Shown piece by piece: positions 25,198-35,948 of a stretch of 48,092 nt of DNA. Numbering within the stretch: the first letter of the stretch is position 1; each line of letters opens with the position of its first letter. The notes below the pieces were generated by a model, which was given only the letters and a program-made list of their open reading frames with translations, was not told the DNA's origin and ran no database searches. Both the position numbers and the translations under genes were made by a program. Source of the stretch: Acidobacteriota bacterium (GTDB lineage: Bacteria > Acidobacteriota > Thermoanaerobaculia > Multivoradales > JAGPDF01). Location: contig JAAYLR010000157.1 in assembly GCA_012521815.1 (NCBI GenBank), positions 1 to 48,092 of the forward strand, in the 5' to 3' direction.

Positions 25198-27380
25198 CGC
25201 GCTTCCTCCGTGAGCTGGAAGGAGACCTGGTTGAAGGCGGCGTCGGCGACCCGGAGCAGGACCAGCTGCGCTCCGGGCGGCACCTCCACGTGGAGCCGCT
25301 CGGAGCGGCCGTCGAGCAGACCGTCGGCGACGACGGCGGGCCGCCACGCGCCGCCGTCGATGCTCACCTCGGCGGTGCGCAGCGGGTTCAGGGCGTCGGC
25401 GACCTCGACCACCCAGCGCGTGCCCTCCCGGCGCGCCGAGACGAGCGCCGGCGGCGTGTGATCCACGACCACCGGCTCGCTCACCCGCTCGGCGACGAGC
25501 GGCGTCTCGCCCGGCCGGTCGCGGCCGTCGTCGACCCGCAGCCGGAACCAGCAGAGGCCGTCGGGGAGGGCCTGGGCGTCGAAGCTGTACCACTCCTCCT
25601 CGAGATCGCGGGCCATCGGCAGCCAGTCGCCGGTCTCGCGGCAGCGGAACTCCAGCGCCGAGCGGAGCGCGTCGCCGTTGGGATCCTCCGCCTTCCAGCG
25701 GAGGGTCCGATACCCGAGCTTCCAGAGCTGCTTGAGCCGCCCGTCGCCGCGCCCGTCGCTCCGGCGCAGGGTGGTGAAGACGCCGCCGCGGGCCGGGTTG
25801 GCCGGCTCGTAGATCTGCTCGGCGGGGTTGAACGTCTGCGGCACGAGCACCTGCCCGGGATCGAGGACCTCGAACCGCTCGATCCGGGGGCGGAGGTTCT
25901 CCTGCCGGTAGGAGATCTCGACCGCGACGAGGCGCGGCGAACGTTCCTCGCGGCCGGTGAGCTCGGCGCGGAACTGGAGGTAGCGGGCGAGCGGCACCGC
26001 CGCGAGCCCGATCACCTCCCCGGCCGCCGGCTCGCTCCACTCGCTCCAGCTCTCGTCGGGCTCCGCGCTGCCGCCGAAGCGCACCGCCCAGCGGAGGCTC
26101 GTTCCCTTGGGGATGCTCCCCCGCCAGCGCAGCTCGCCGAAGCGGGCGAGCGCGCCCGCATCGAGCACCGGGGAGTCGTACCGGCCCTCCCGGGCGCGGC
26201 CGGTGCCAAGGCGGTAGAGCGCGCCGCCGTTGGTGGCGACGAGCGCCGGCGGCTCGCCCGCCGCGAAGCCGACCAGCTGCCGCTCGTCGAGGTCGCTCTC
26301 GAGGGCGAGCCGTCCTTCCGGCCCGAGGCTGTAGAGGCGCCCTTCGATCCCGGTGGCCACCCAGAGGCGGTCGCGATGCCAGAGGAGAGCGTAGACGGTC
26401 TCCTCGACGAGCTCGTCGAGCCGCTCGGGCCGGCCCTGCGCATCGAGCCGCCAGAGCTCGCTGCGCGGCCCCTTGCCGGGGCCCCGGGGCGCCGGGGTCG
26501 CCGCCGGGCCGGCGGCGGGAGGGGGGGGCTCGCCCTCGCCGGTCACGGTCACCGTCGCCTGCGGCTCTCCCCCCGGCGATCCGGCGCCGGCCGGAGCCTG
26601 CGCACGTGCCCCCGGCTCGGCCCAGCTCGCCTCGGAGGCGACGGTGGCCAGATAGATCCCGTCGGCCCCGGCGGCGAGCGCCGCCACCTCCGGCTGCACC
26701 GCCTCGAGGAGCGTCCGCAGCCGCCCCCGGCCGTCGCGCTCGACGAGGAGCCCGCGGCCGGCGGTGCCGAGGAGGAGGCGGCCGTCGGGAAGCGGCAGGA
26801 GCGATCGGACGTGGGTATCGGCGACCTCGGCGAAGAGCTCGCCGCGGCCGTCGGCCCCCACCCGGTAGAGGCGGCCCCGGGTGCCGGTGGCCACCAGCAG
26901 CCCGCCCGTCCGGTCGAAGGCGAGCGCCCAGACGTAGAGCTCGCCGGGGTCGAACCAGCTCTCGGCCTTCCCCTGCCGGAAGCGGTAGACCTTGCCGTTG
27001 GGCGAGGAGGCGGCGTAGATCGTGCCGTCCTCGCCGGCGGCGACCGCGAAGACCTCCGGCTCGGCCGTGGTGAAGAGCTCCGTGACCTCGCCGGCGTCGG
27101 TCACCCGGAGCACCTTCCCTTCGTTCCCCGTGCCGACGATCCATCCGCCCCGCGTGCGCGCGGCGGCGAGCAGATACGGCGGGTCGAGCGCGGCGACCCG
27201 CTCGAGCCGGGCGCCGAGCTCGAGGGCGCCGAGCGCGTCGGTGCGCACCGCCTCGAGCGTGCCGCGGCCGAAGCCCTCCGCCCCCTGCACCTGGAACTGC
27301 CGCACCGGACCGGCGGCGGCCGCCGTGGCGGCGAGCACGAGGCAGAGGGCGCCGAAGACGATTCGCTGCGTGCGGGTCAT
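25194..27380 (-). CDS. Mirror copy: secreted beta-propeller-like protein
   Basis: Exact reverse complement of 20713..22899. Confidence 0.68.
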   Translation of the reverse strand: MTRTQRIVFGALCLVLAATAAAAGPVRQFQVQGAEGFGRGTLEAVRTDALGALELGARLERVAALDPPYLLAAARTRGGWIVGTGNEGKVLRVTDAGEVTELFTTAEPEVFAVAAGEDGTIYAASSPNGKVYRFRQGKAESWFDPGELYVWALAFDRTGGLLVATGTRGRLYRVGADGRGELFAEVADTHVRSLLPLPDGRLLLGTAGRGLLVERDGRGRLRTLLEAVQPEVAALAAGADGIYLATVASEASWAEPGARAQAPAGAGSPGGEPQATVTVTGEGEPPPPAAGPAATPAPRGPGKGPRSELWRLDAQGRPERLDELVEETVYALLWHRDRLWVATGIEGRLYSLGPEGRLALESDLDERQLVGFAAGEPPALVATNGGALYRLGTGRAREGRYDSPVLDAGALARFGELRWRGSIPKGTSLRWAVRFGGSAEPDESWSEWSEPAAGEVIGLAAVPLARYLQFRAELTGREERSPRLVAVEISYRQENLRPRIERFEVLDPGQVLVPQTFNPAEQIYEPANPARGGVFTTLRRSDGRGDGRLKQLWKLGYRTLRWKAEDPNGDALRSALEFRCRETGDWLPMARDLEEEWYSFDAQALPDGLCWFRLRVDDGRDRPGETPLVAERVSEPVVVDHTPPALVSARREGTRWVVEVADALNPLRTAEVSIDGGAWRPAVVADGLLDGRSERLHVEVPPGAQLVLLRVADAAFNQVSFQLTEEAR

Positions 27381-29155
27381 GATCGCTCCTTTCCGCTCAC
27401 CGACCGGGTGGGACGCACCTCGAGCTCGAGGCGGACGAGCCCGGAGAGGGGGCCGGCGGCCGGCTCGCGCTGGTGGAGGACGACGCCGGCCCGCAGCCCC
27501 TTCTCGTCGGCGCGGCCGGCGACCGGACCACGGAGCGACTGGATCGTCCCGGGCAGTCGCGGCAGCGTCTCACCCGGTGCCGCCACCCCGCGCCCCGGCG
27601 CCGCGAGCAGGAGCGCGAGCTCGTCACGCCCGGCGAGCCCGGCGAGGAGCGCCCGGGCGGCCTCGAACCGGAGCGGATCGGCCGGTTCGAGCGTGAGGCG
27701 GACGGCGTCGACACTGACCCCGTCGCCGACCCAGAGGGGATAGCGCCCGGGCGGCAGCCCGGCCGGCAGCGTGAGCTCCAGCCGCCGCCGCTCGCCCGGC
27801 CGGCGGTGCGGCGCGAGCGCGACGTCGATCGCCAGCCGCTCGCCCGGGCGCACCACCGTCCGCTCGGGGCGGGTCGCCACCACCGTCGCGAGCCGCGGCT
27901 CCGGATGCGGCCGGACCCCGACCTCGAGCGCCTCGATCCGGACCGGCGCCAGCGGGTTGAGCGTGAGATAGGTCTGGAGGGCGAGCTGCCAGAGCATCGC
28001 TTCGTTCGTCGCCCCCGGACCGTCGAAGCTCTGCCGGAGGGTGAGCGGCGGCGCGCCAGCGAGCCGGAAGCGGAGCTCGAGATCGAGACTCTGCGCGGCG
28101 GCGATCCCGGCCCGGTCGAAAGCCCCCAGCAGGCCGAGGGCGGCGAGAGCGGGGGTCAGCCGCGGATGCTCCGCGATCCGGAGCGCGATCCTCGTCGCGC
28201 CTCCGCCCGCGCTCTCCACGGCGATCTCGACCGGCATCTGCGGTGCCGCGCCCCCGATCCGCCCCCGCACGCCGGCCGCCTGATCACGGTCCCAGACGCC
28301 GGCGACCGGCCCGACGTTGGCGAGCTTGAACGAGGAGGCCTGGCTCGCCACCACGGTGACGATCTCGGCGCCGGCGAGCGGCAGCGCCACCGGGCCCAGG
28401 CCGAAGAGACCGTGTCCGAAGGCGAGCAGCTCGTCGCCGTCGCGCGCGGTGATGGTCCCCGTCGCCGCGAGCTGGAAGTCGCCATCGACGAGCAGCGCGG
28501 CGGCGGCGGCGCCGGGCACGAGCGCCACTCCGTCCTCCCGGACCCCGGCCAGCTCCCCCGCCGCGAGCCCGGCGGCCTCCAGCCGGCCACGGACGAGCGC
28601 CGGCCATCCCGAGGCCGCCCAGAGCAGCCCCGGCCGCCCGGCCGCCGCGGACCCCGCCGGCGCCGCCAGCGGCGCGAGCATCCGTTCGAGCAGGTCGGCG
28701 GGCCACCGCTGCGCCACGAGGTCGGCGAGCGCCACCGGCGCCGCGGCGGCCGTCGCCGATCCCGCCGGCGGCGGGATCGCCCGCATCGCCTCGATCGGCG
28801 TGATCCCCGCCACCGCCTCTTTCGCGAACTGATAGGCGAACGCCACCGCCCCGGCCAGCCGCCCGTCGAAATAGACCGGGCTGCCGCTCATCCCGGCGAT
28901 CACCCCGGTCCGCTCCAGCCCCTGGCCCGAGAGGCGGGCGAGCACGTAGCTCGTCCCGGGCGAGACCCGCTGGAGGACGCCGACCACCTCCACCTCGAAG
29001 CGTTGCGGTTCGATGCCCGAGAAGACCGAGAGCCCGTAGCCGGCGAGACCCGGTCGCACCTCGGAAAGCGGGAAGATCGCCGTTTCGCTCGCTCCCGCGG
29101 CCGCCACGGAGAGGGCGGCGGCGCCGAGCAGGGCGAACAGGAGACGCGGCCTCAA
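27377..29155 (-). CDS. Mirror copy: S55-family peptidase domain protein
   Basis: Exact reverse complement of 18938..20716. Confidence 0.78.
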   Translation of the reverse strand: MRPRLLFALLGAAALSVAAAGASETAIFPLSEVRPGLAGYGLSVFSGIEPQRFEVEVVGVLQRVSPGTSYVLARLSGQGLERTGVIAGMSGSPVYFDGRLAGAVAFAYQFAKEAVAGITPIEAMRAIPPPAGSATAAAAPVALADLVAQRWPADLLERMLAPLAAPAGSAAAGRPGLLWAASGWPALVRGRLEAAGLAAGELAGVREDGVALVPGAAAAALLVDGDFQLAATGTITARDGDELLAFGHGLFGLGPVALPLAGAEIVTVVASQASSFKLANVGPVAGVWDRDQAAGVRGRIGGAAPQMPVEIAVESAGGGATRIALRIAEHPRLTPALAALGLLGAFDRAGIAAAQSLDLELRFRLAGAPPLTLRQSFDGPGATNEAMLWQLALQTYLTLNPLAPVRIEALEVGVRPHPEPRLATVVATRPERTVVRPGERLAIDVALAPHRRPGERRRLELTLPAGLPPGRYPLWVGDGVSVDAVRLTLEPADPLRFEAARALLAGLAGRDELALLLAAPGRGVAAPGETLPRLPGTIQSLRGPVAGRADEKGLRAGVVLHQREPAAGPLSGLVRLELEVRPTRSVSGKERS

Positions 29156-29781
29156 GCGGGGCTCTCTCCCTGCCCCGCCGGGACCAGCCGGGCGATCGGG
29201 AAACGCCCCTGCCGGACCATCCGCACCTCCGAACCGACCATCGCCACCAGCGTCGAGGGGAGACCGCCGGGGAGGGTGCCACCATCCACGACCCACGCCT
29301 CGTCGAGCTCGGCGAGCAGCGCCGCCGCCTCTTCGACGCTGAGCGCGGGCGGCTCGCCCGCGCGGTTGGCGCTGGTGGCGGTGAGCGGCACGCCGAGCGC
29401 GCAGAGCAGCTCGCGCAGGAGCGCGTGGTCCGGGATCCGGATCGCCGCCGTGCTCTCCCCGAGCGCCGCCGGCAGCGGCCGGCGCAACGGCACGACCAGC
29501 GACAGCGGCGCCGGCCAGAGATGGCCGAACTGCGCCACGATCGGAGCCGCCGGATCGACCGGCAGCAGCGAGAGCTGCGCGCGTTCGCCGATCACCACCG
29601 GGAAGGGGAGCCGGCCGGCGCGCCGCTTGAACGCGAAGAGCCGCCCCACCGCGTCGCCATCGCGCGGATCGACCGCCAGTCCATAGCTCGATTCGGTCGG
29701 GATCGCGATCACCCGCCCCGCTGCCACCGCTCCGGCGAGCCCTTCGAGAGGCTCGCCCGGTCTCCAGATCCGTACGCTCAT
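29152..29781 (-). CDS. Mirror copy: YrdC/TsaC-family protein
   Basis: Exact reverse complement of 18312..18941. Confidence 0.9.
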   Translation of the reverse strand: MSVRIWRPGEPLEGLAGAVAAGRVIAIPTESSYGLAVDPRDGDAVGRLFAFKRRAGRLPFPVVIGERAQLSLLPVDPAAPIVAQFGHLWPAPLSLVVPLRRPLPAALGESTAAIRIPDHALLRELLCALGVPLTATSANRAGEPPALSVEEAAALLAELDEAWVVDGGTLPGGLPSTLVAMVGSEVRMVRQGRFPIARLVPAGQGESPA

Positions 29782-31499
29782 CGTTCCCTCCGGCGTGCGC
29801 CCGCGAGCAGCTCCGCGGCATGGGCGCGGCTGCTCGCCGTCACCCGCGCGCCGCCGAGCATACGCGCCAGCTCTTCGATCCTCTCTTCTTCGGTGAGCAA
29901 CCGTACTTCGGCGAAGGTCCGCCCCTGCCGGACCCTCTTCTCCACCAGGAAGTGCCGGTCCGCGTGGCTCGCCACCTGCGGCAGGTGGGTCACCGCCAGG
30001 CTCTGGCCGTGCGTGGCGAGCCTCTGGAGCTTGCGCCCCACCGCCGCGGCCTGCGCGCCGCCGATGCCGGCGTCCACCTCGTCGAAGACCAGCGTCGCCC
30101 CGCCGGCCCCCTCTTCGCCCCGCGCGGCGAGCTGGAGCGCGAGATAGACCCGGGAGAGCTCGCCGCCCGAGGCGATCCGGGCGAGCGGCCGGAGCCCTTC
30201 GCCGGGGTTCGGCGAGAACTCGAAGACGACGCTGTCGTAGCCGAGCGGACCGAAGTCGATCGGCCGCCCTTCGAGCGCGAGCGGGCTGTCGGCGGCGGGG
30301 CGCCGCTCGAGCCGGACCGCGAAGCGCGCCCGGGGCAGCGCGAGATCGGCGAGCTCGCGAGCGAGGGCGCGCGCGAGCTCCTCGCCCCAATCGGCGCGGG
30401 CCCGGCTCAGCGCGGCCGCCGCGGCCGCGAAACCGGCGAGGGCTTCGGCGCAGGCGGCCTCGAGCCCTTCCCGGTTCCCCTCGTCCTCTCCCAGCTGCTC
30501 GAGCTCCCTGGCGAGGCGCTGGCGCAGCTCCGGCAGGGTATCGGCCGGCACCGCGTGACGCCGTACGAGCCGTTCGAGCTCGAAGAGGCGCTCCTCGACC
30601 CGGTCGAGCCGGCCCGGCTCGTCATCGGCGGGCAGCGCGGCCCGCAGCTCCCGCACCTGCTCGGCGAGCAGCGCCAGGGTCTCGGTGAGGAGCCGCTCCG
30701 CCCCGGCGGCCGCCGGCTCGAAGCGCGCCGCCTCCCGCAGCGCCTCGCGGGCCGCGCCGAGCTGGTCGCTCGCCGCCCCCTCGCCGTCGGCGAGCAGCTC
30801 CAGGCCGGCGGCGAGCGAGCGCGCGATCGCCTCGCGATGGCGCAGACGCTCGCGCTCCCGGTGCAGCTCCTCCTCCTCGCCGGCGCCCGGGTTCACCCGT
30901 ACCAGCTCGGCGAGCTGGTAGCGGAGCAGCTCGAGCCGTTCGGCGCGGGCGCGCTGGTCGCCCCGCAGCAGGTCGAGCCGCGCGGCGAGCGCCCGCCACC
31001 CGCGGAACGCCTCGCCCACCTTCGCGAGCAGCGCGGCGGCCGCGGGACCGCCGCTGCGGTCGAGCCAGGCCCGCTGCAGGTCGGGGGCGGCGAGCCCGAG
31101 CTCCTCGCGTTGGCCGTGGAGACGCAGCAGCCGCGGCGCGAGCTCGGAGAGGAGCCGCAGGGTCGCGGGCTGATCGTTGAGGAAGACCCGGTTGCGCCCT
31201 TCGCGGCCGATCTCGCGGCGCACCACCAGCTCGTCGCCTTCGGGCTCGATCCCCGCGGCGGCGAGCTGCGCCTCCACCTCCGGGTCGCGGCCGCGGAAGA
31301 TCCCGGTCACCAGCAGCTGCTCGGCGCCAGCGCGCACCAGCTCGGCGCTCGCCCGCGCTCCGGACAGCAGCGCGAGGCCGTCGACCACGATCGACTTGCC
31401 GGCGCCGGTCTCGCCGGTCAGCACGTTGAGGCCGGGACCGAACTCCACGTTCGCGCCGGCGAGCACGGCGAGGTTGCGCAGGTGGAGCTCGGCGAGCAA
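29778..31499 (-). CDS. recN: Mirror copy: RecN
   Basis: Exact reverse complement of 16594..18315. Confidence 0.93.
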   Translation of the reverse strand: MLAELHLRNLAVLAGANVEFGPGLNVLTGETGAGKSIVVDGLALLSGARASAELVRAGAEQLLVTGIFRGRDPEVEAQLAAAGIEPEGDELVVRREIGREGRNRVFLNDQPATLRLLSELAPRLLRLHGQREELGLAAPDLQRAWLDRSGGPAAAALLAKVGEAFRGWRALAARLDLLRGDQRARAERLELLRYQLAELVRVNPGAGEEEELHRERERLRHREAIARSLAAGLELLADGEGAASDQLGAAREALREAARFEPAAAGAERLLTETLALLAEQVRELRAALPADDEPGRLDRVEERLFELERLVRRHAVPADTLPELRQRLARELEQLGEDEGNREGLEAACAEALAGFAAAAAALSRARADWGEELARALARELADLALPRARFAVRLERRPAADSPLALEGRPIDFGPLGYDSVVFEFSPNPGEGLRPLARIASGGELSRVYLALQLAARGEEGAGGATLVFDEVDAGIGGAQAAAVGRKLQRLATHGQSLAVTHLPQVASHADRHFLVEKRVRQGRTFAEVRLLTEEERIEELARMLGGARVTASSRAHAAELLAGARRRER

Positions 31500-31512
31500 C
31501 CGGCCTCTCCCG

Positions 31513-31896
31513 TCAGCCTCGCCGGAACGAGGGTACGTACTCCGGGTCGTCCTGCGACCGGCGCTCCGACATCAGGAAATCGTAGAAGCCGCAGCGCGGC
31601 GTTCCGGGGTAGACGCGGCAGATCCGCGGCCGCGCCGCGTAGATCGTGCACCGGCGCCGTTCGGGATCGAGGAACCGGCAGGCGGAGCCGAAGATCTCGT
31701 CGCGCCGGTGGCGCAGCGCCCGCCGGGCGCCCCCTTCGACCGGCTTGGTGAAGCGCCGGCGCGCCTGCTCTTCGGAGAGGCCGAAGTGGCGGGCGAGGCG
31801 CCGGATGTCCGCCGCCGTCGTCTCGATCTGGTCGTAGGTACAGCAGTAGGCGGGGCAGTTCGCACAGGAGTAGAACTTCACGCTTCGCTCGGACAT
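31513..31896 (-). CDS. Mirror copy: YkgJ-like cysteine-cluster protein
   Basis: Exact reverse complement of 16197..16580. Confidence 0.86.
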   Translation of the reverse strand: MSERSVKFYSCANCPAYCCTYDQIETTAADIRRLARHFGLSEEQARRRFTKPVEGGARRALRHRRDEIFGSACRFLDPERRRCTIYAARPRICRVYPGTPRCGFYDFLMSERRSQDDPEYVPSFRRG

Positions 31897-31961
31897 CGGG
31901 GCATTCTACTCAGAGAGCCGGGAGCGCGGGCGGCGGTGCCGAGCGGTGTCTGCCCGGGCGC

Positions 31962-32690
31962 TCAGACGAGCGCGAGGAACCGCGCGAAGAGCGTGGCCGC
32001 CACCGGAGACGGCCGCAGGGAGTCGGCCAGCCGCTTCATCGCGTCGCTGGCGGGCAGATAGGCGTCGCGATAGAGCGCGGCCCGGGCGAGCATCCGCGCC
32101 TCGTCGAGCTCGACGTGGAACTGCGCGCCGTAGACCGGCAGCTCGCCGATCCGGAACGCCTGATGCCGGCAGCGGGCGGTGTAGGCGAGCTCCACGGCGT
32201 CCGGCGGCAGCTCCACCACCCAGTCGTTGTGCCCGAACTGCGCGTCGAAGCTCGGGGGAAGCCCCGCGAGCCAGGGGTCGGCGGCGCCCACCGCGGTCAG
32301 GTGGAGCTCGAAGGTGCCGAGCTCGCCGTGCTCGGGGTCGGTGACGACCCGGCCGCCGAGGGCGCGGGCGAGGAACTGGTGCCCGTAGCAGGAGCCGAAG
32401 ACCGGCCAGCGGCGGGCGACGAGCTCGCCGACGAGATCGAGCAGCGGCGCCGTGAACGGATCGTCCTCGGTGACCGAGTGCGCCCCGGCGCCGCCGATGA
32501 CCACGGCGTCGCAGCCGGCGAGATCGGCGATCCCGATCGCCGGCCGCGACACCAGGTTCCAGGAGCGGATCTGCCCGGGAAGGAGGCCGCCGACGGCCGC
32601 GAACGCCTCCCGCTCCTGCGCTTCGGCGCGCGGATCGTCGCGCACCTGGAGGAGCGCCAGCCGCAGGGTGCCGGTTCCCGCAGAGCGCAT
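31962..32690 (-). CDS. Mirror copy: class I glutamine amidotransferase-like protein
   Basis: Exact reverse complement of 15403..16131. Confidence 0.86.
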   Translation of the reverse strand: MRSAGTGTLRLALLQVRDDPRAEAQEREAFAAVGGLLPGQIRSWNLVSRPAIGIADLAGCDAVVIGGAGAHSVTEDDPFTAPLLDLVGELVARRWPVFGSCYGHQFLARALGGRVVTDPEHGELGTFELHLTAVGAADPWLAGLPPSFDAQFGHNDWVVELPPDAVELAYTARCRHQAFRIGELPVYGAQFHVELDEARMLARAALYRDAYLPASDAMKRLADSLRPSPVAATLFARFLALV

Positions 32691-32699
32691 GGCGCCGCT

Positions 32700-33599
32700 T
32701 CAGCTCCGGCTGAAGAAGGCGCGGATGATGTGCCCCGCCACCTCGGGGTTCTCGCGCAGCCGGCGCGTCGAGTAGGGATACCAGTCCTTGCCGTACGGCA
32801 CGTAGACCCGGAGCCGGTGCCCCCCTTCGACGAGGATCCGCCGCAGGAGCGGCTCGACGCCGAGCAGCATCTGGAACTCGTACCGGTCGCGCGGGATGCC
32901 CAGCCGGTCGATCAGGTGGACCGCGGCGCAGCAGAGGTACTCGTCGTGCGTCGCGATGCCGACGTAGACGCCCTGCCGGAACGCCTTCTCGAGCGCCGCC
33001 AGGAAGGCGCGCTGCACCGTCTCGAACCCCTTCCACGCCACCGCTCGCGGCTCGATGTAGATCCCCTTGCAGAGCCGGATGTTCGCCCCTTCGGCCGGCA
33101 GCGCCTCGATGTCGGCGAGCGTCCGCCGCATGTAGGCCTGGAAGACGACCCCGAGGTTGTCGTGCTTCTTCCGCAGGGAGCGGAAGACGGCGAGGGTGTC
33201 GTCGATCGTGGTGTGATCTTCCATGTCGATCCGCACGAAGTTCCCGTGCTCGGCGGCGCTGGTCGCGATCTGGTCGAGGTTGCTCTCGAACAGCTCCCGG
33301 TTGATCTTCAGGCCGAGCGCGGTCGGCTTGATCGAGATGTTCGCGTCGAGCTTCCGCTCCGCGATCTCCTTGAGCATCCGCTGGTACTCGCGCACGTTCG
33401 TCTCGGCCTTGGCCGGGTCGTAGACCTCCTCGCCGAGCAGATCCATCGTCGCCATGGCGCCCTCGGCGTTGAGCCTGGCAATCTCGCGCAGCGCATCCTC
33501 GATCCCCTCGCCGGCCACGTACCGGGAGGCGACACGGCCGACGATGAACTTCGGGACGAGCGGCATCGTGAGGACGATCAGCTTGTGAAACAGAGACAT
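32700..33599 (-). CDS. Mirror copy: proline dehydrogenase
   Basis: Exact reverse complement of 14494..15393. Confidence 0.92.
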   Translation of the reverse strand: MSLFHKLIVLTMPLVPKFIVGRVASRYVAGEGIEDALREIARLNAEGAMATMDLLGEEVYDPAKAETNVREYQRMLKEIAERKLDANISIKPTALGLKINRELFESNLDQIATSAAEHGNFVRIDMEDHTTIDDTLAVFRSLRKKHDNLGVVFQAYMRRTLADIEALPAEGANIRLCKGIYIEPRAVAWKGFETVQRAFLAALEKAFRQGVYVGIATHDEYLCCAAVHLIDRLGIPRDRYEFQMLLGVEPLLRRILVEGGHRLRVYVPYGKDWYPYSTRRLRENPEVAGHIIRAFFSRS

Positions 33600-34128
33600 C
33601 GACTCCTCCCAGAGAGCGGCGCCCCGGCGCCGCGGTCAGATGGACTCCGTTCCGGAGCCGGCCACGGGTCCGCCGGCGCCCCGCTTCTCAGCGTGGCGGA
33701 CGGCGCCCCCCGCGCACCGGCTACGGCGAAAGGCACGAGACCGTCCCGCCCCGGGCAGGGTCCGACTCGACGAGCCCGGGCGAACGGCAAGGGACGAGCG
33801 AACTGATCGGCTCCCGCCGCGAACGGCACCGGCCGCGGCCGACGGGAGTGGCAAACGGTTTCGGACGGGCAGGAGATGCGGGTGACGCGAACGACCCTGC
33901 GGCACTCGGCATACGGCCGGAGACGGCGGGGAGACGGCGACGACGGATACGGGGACAGGCCGTCCCGGCGCACCCGTCCACTCTCCTCTTGGCCCATCGT
34001 CGCCTCCGCGGGGATCGGCCGCCGCTCCCGTCGCGGCCGACGCCGCTGATTCTACCCGGAATGCGGGCGCGTCATGACGGGATCGCCCGGCGTCCCGGCC
34101 TCGGATAAGCTACGCGGTCTCTCGCCCC

Positions 34129-35070
34129 TCACCGGGCTTCGCGCAGGCTCCCACCCACCTGTTCGTGCGCGTGATAGCTGGAACGCACGAGCGGCCCGGA
34201 CTGGCAGTGGGCGAAGCCAAGCGCCGCCGCGAGCTCGCGGTAGCGGGCGAACTCGCCGGGGTGCACGTACCGGTCGACCGGCAGGTGCTTGCGGGTCGGC
34301 TGGAGGTACTGGCCGAGGGTGAGGATCTCGACCCCCGCTTCCCGCACCGCGCGCATCACCTCCTCGACCTCCTCCGGACGCTCGCCGAGACCGAGCATGA
34401 GGCCGGTCTTCACCCGGCCCCGGTACGCCCCGGCATCGCGGCGGCGGCTCGCCTCGGCGAGCAGCGCGAGGCTCGTCTCGAAGCGGCTGCCGGGGCGGGC
34501 GGTCCGATAGAGCCGCGGGACGGTCTCCATGTTGTGGGAGAAGATCTCCGGCGCCGCGCCGAGGACGATGTCGAGCGCGTCGGGAACCCCGCGGAAGTCG
34601 GGGGTGAGCACCTCGACCGCGCACCCCGGGTTGCGCTCGTGGATCGCCCGGATCACCGCCGCCCAGTGGGCGGCGCCGCCGTCGGGCAGGTCGTCGCGGT
34701 CGACCGAGGTGAGCACGGCGTGCCGCAGCCCCATCTCGGCCACCGCTTCGGCGACGTGCGCCGGCTCGTCGGGGTCGGTGCCGGGGCGGGGGCGGCCCGA
34801 GGTCACGGCGCAGAAGCCGCAGCGCCGGGTGCAGATCTCGCCGAGGATCATGAAGGTCGCGGTGCCGTGCTCGCCCCAGCACTCGAAGATGTTGGGGCAG
34901 CGGGCCTCCGCGCAGACGGTGTTGAGGCGAAGGCGCCCGACGAGGTCGCGCACCTCACGGAAACGTTCGGGCGTCGCGAGACGGATGCGGAGCCATTCGG
35001 GACGCCGCTCCGGGCGTCCCGCTCCCTTTCCGCCGGGCACGGCGCCGTGGAGTTCGGTGGAGTCGCTCAT
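34129..35070 (-). CDS. lipA: Mirror copy: lipoyl synthase
   Basis: Exact reverse complement of 13023..13964. Confidence 0.94.
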   Translation of the reverse strand: MSDSTELHGAVPGGKGAGRPERRPEWLRIRLATPERFREVRDLVGRLRLNTVCAEARCPNIFECWGEHGTATFMILGEICTRRCGFCAVTSGRPRPGTDPDEPAHVAEAVAEMGLRHAVLTSVDRDDLPDGGAAHWAAVIRAIHERNPGCAVEVLTPDFRGVPDALDIVLGAAPEIFSHNMETVPRLYRTARPGSRFETSLALLAEASRRRDAGAYRGRVKTGLMLGLGERPEEVEEVMRAVREAGVEILTLGQYLQPTRKHLPVDRYVHPGEFARYRELAAALGFAHCQSGPLVRSSYHAHEQVGGSLREAR

Positions 35071-35948
35071 GCGCCGGACTCTACACCGGCCGCCGGCGAC
35101 GGCTCGAAATCGAGAGCGACGTCGAGCGCCGGTGCCGAGTGCGTGAGCCAGCCGACCGAGATCAGATCGACGCCGCTTTCGGCGATCGCCCGGATCGTCT
35201 CCGGGCGCACGCCGCCGGAGGCTTCGAGCGGCACCCGCCCGCCGGCGATCGCCACCGCCTCCCGCAGGAGGGCGGGGAGCATGTTGTCGAGGAGGATCAC
35301 GTCGGCGCCGGCCGCGAGCGCCTCCCGGAGCTGGTCGAGATCGTCGACCTCCACCTCGATCTTCACGAGGTGTCCGACCCCGGCCCGGGCCCGGCGGACC
35401 GCCTCCCCCACCCCGCCGGCCACGGCGAGGTGGTTGTCCTTGATCAGCACCGCATCGTGGAGCCCGGCGCGGTGCGGGGTCGCGCCGCCGCAGACGAGCG
35501 CGTGCTTCTCGAGCGCCCGCAGGCCCGGGGTCGTCTTGCGGGTGCCCGCGAGCCGCGCCCGCGTTCCCGCGAGCTGCGCGCCGAGGTCGCGGGCGGCGGT
35601 GGCGATGCCGGAGAGCCGGCCGAGCAGGTTGAGCGCCGTCCGCTCCCCGGTCAGGAGCGCGCGCGCCGGGCCGGCGAGCGTCGCGAGAGTGGCGCCGGCG
35701 GCGACGTCGTCGCCGTCGCTCACGAGCGCCTCGCTCCCCACCGCGGGCGAGAGGAGCGGGAAGACCGCGAGTGCCGGCGCGAGACCGGCGATCCGCCCGG
35801 CCGCCCGGGCGACGATCCGTGCCCGGGCCTGCGCGGTGGCCGGGATCACGCTGTCGGTGGTCAGATCTCCCGCGGTGCCGAGATCCTCGGCGAGCGCGCG
35901 GCGAAGCAGCTCCTCGTAGAACAGGGGGGGCAGCACCGGAGCGGCCAT
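35067..35948 (-). CDS. nadC: Mirror copy: NadC
   Basis: Exact reverse complement of 12145..13026. Confidence 0.93.
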   Translation of the reverse strand: MAAPVLPPLFYEELLRRALAEDLGTAGDLTTDSVIPATAQARARIVARAAGRIAGLAPALAVFPLLSPAVGSEALVSDGDDVAAGATLATLAGPARALLTGERTALNLLGRLSGIATAARDLGAQLAGTRARLAGTRKTTPGLRALEKHALVCGGATPHRAGLHDAVLIKDNHLAVAGGVGEAVRRARAGVGHLVKIEVEVDDLDQLREALAAGADVILLDNMLPALLREAVAIAGGRVPLEASGGVRPETIRAIAESGVDLISVGWLTHSAPALDVALDFEPSPAAGVESGA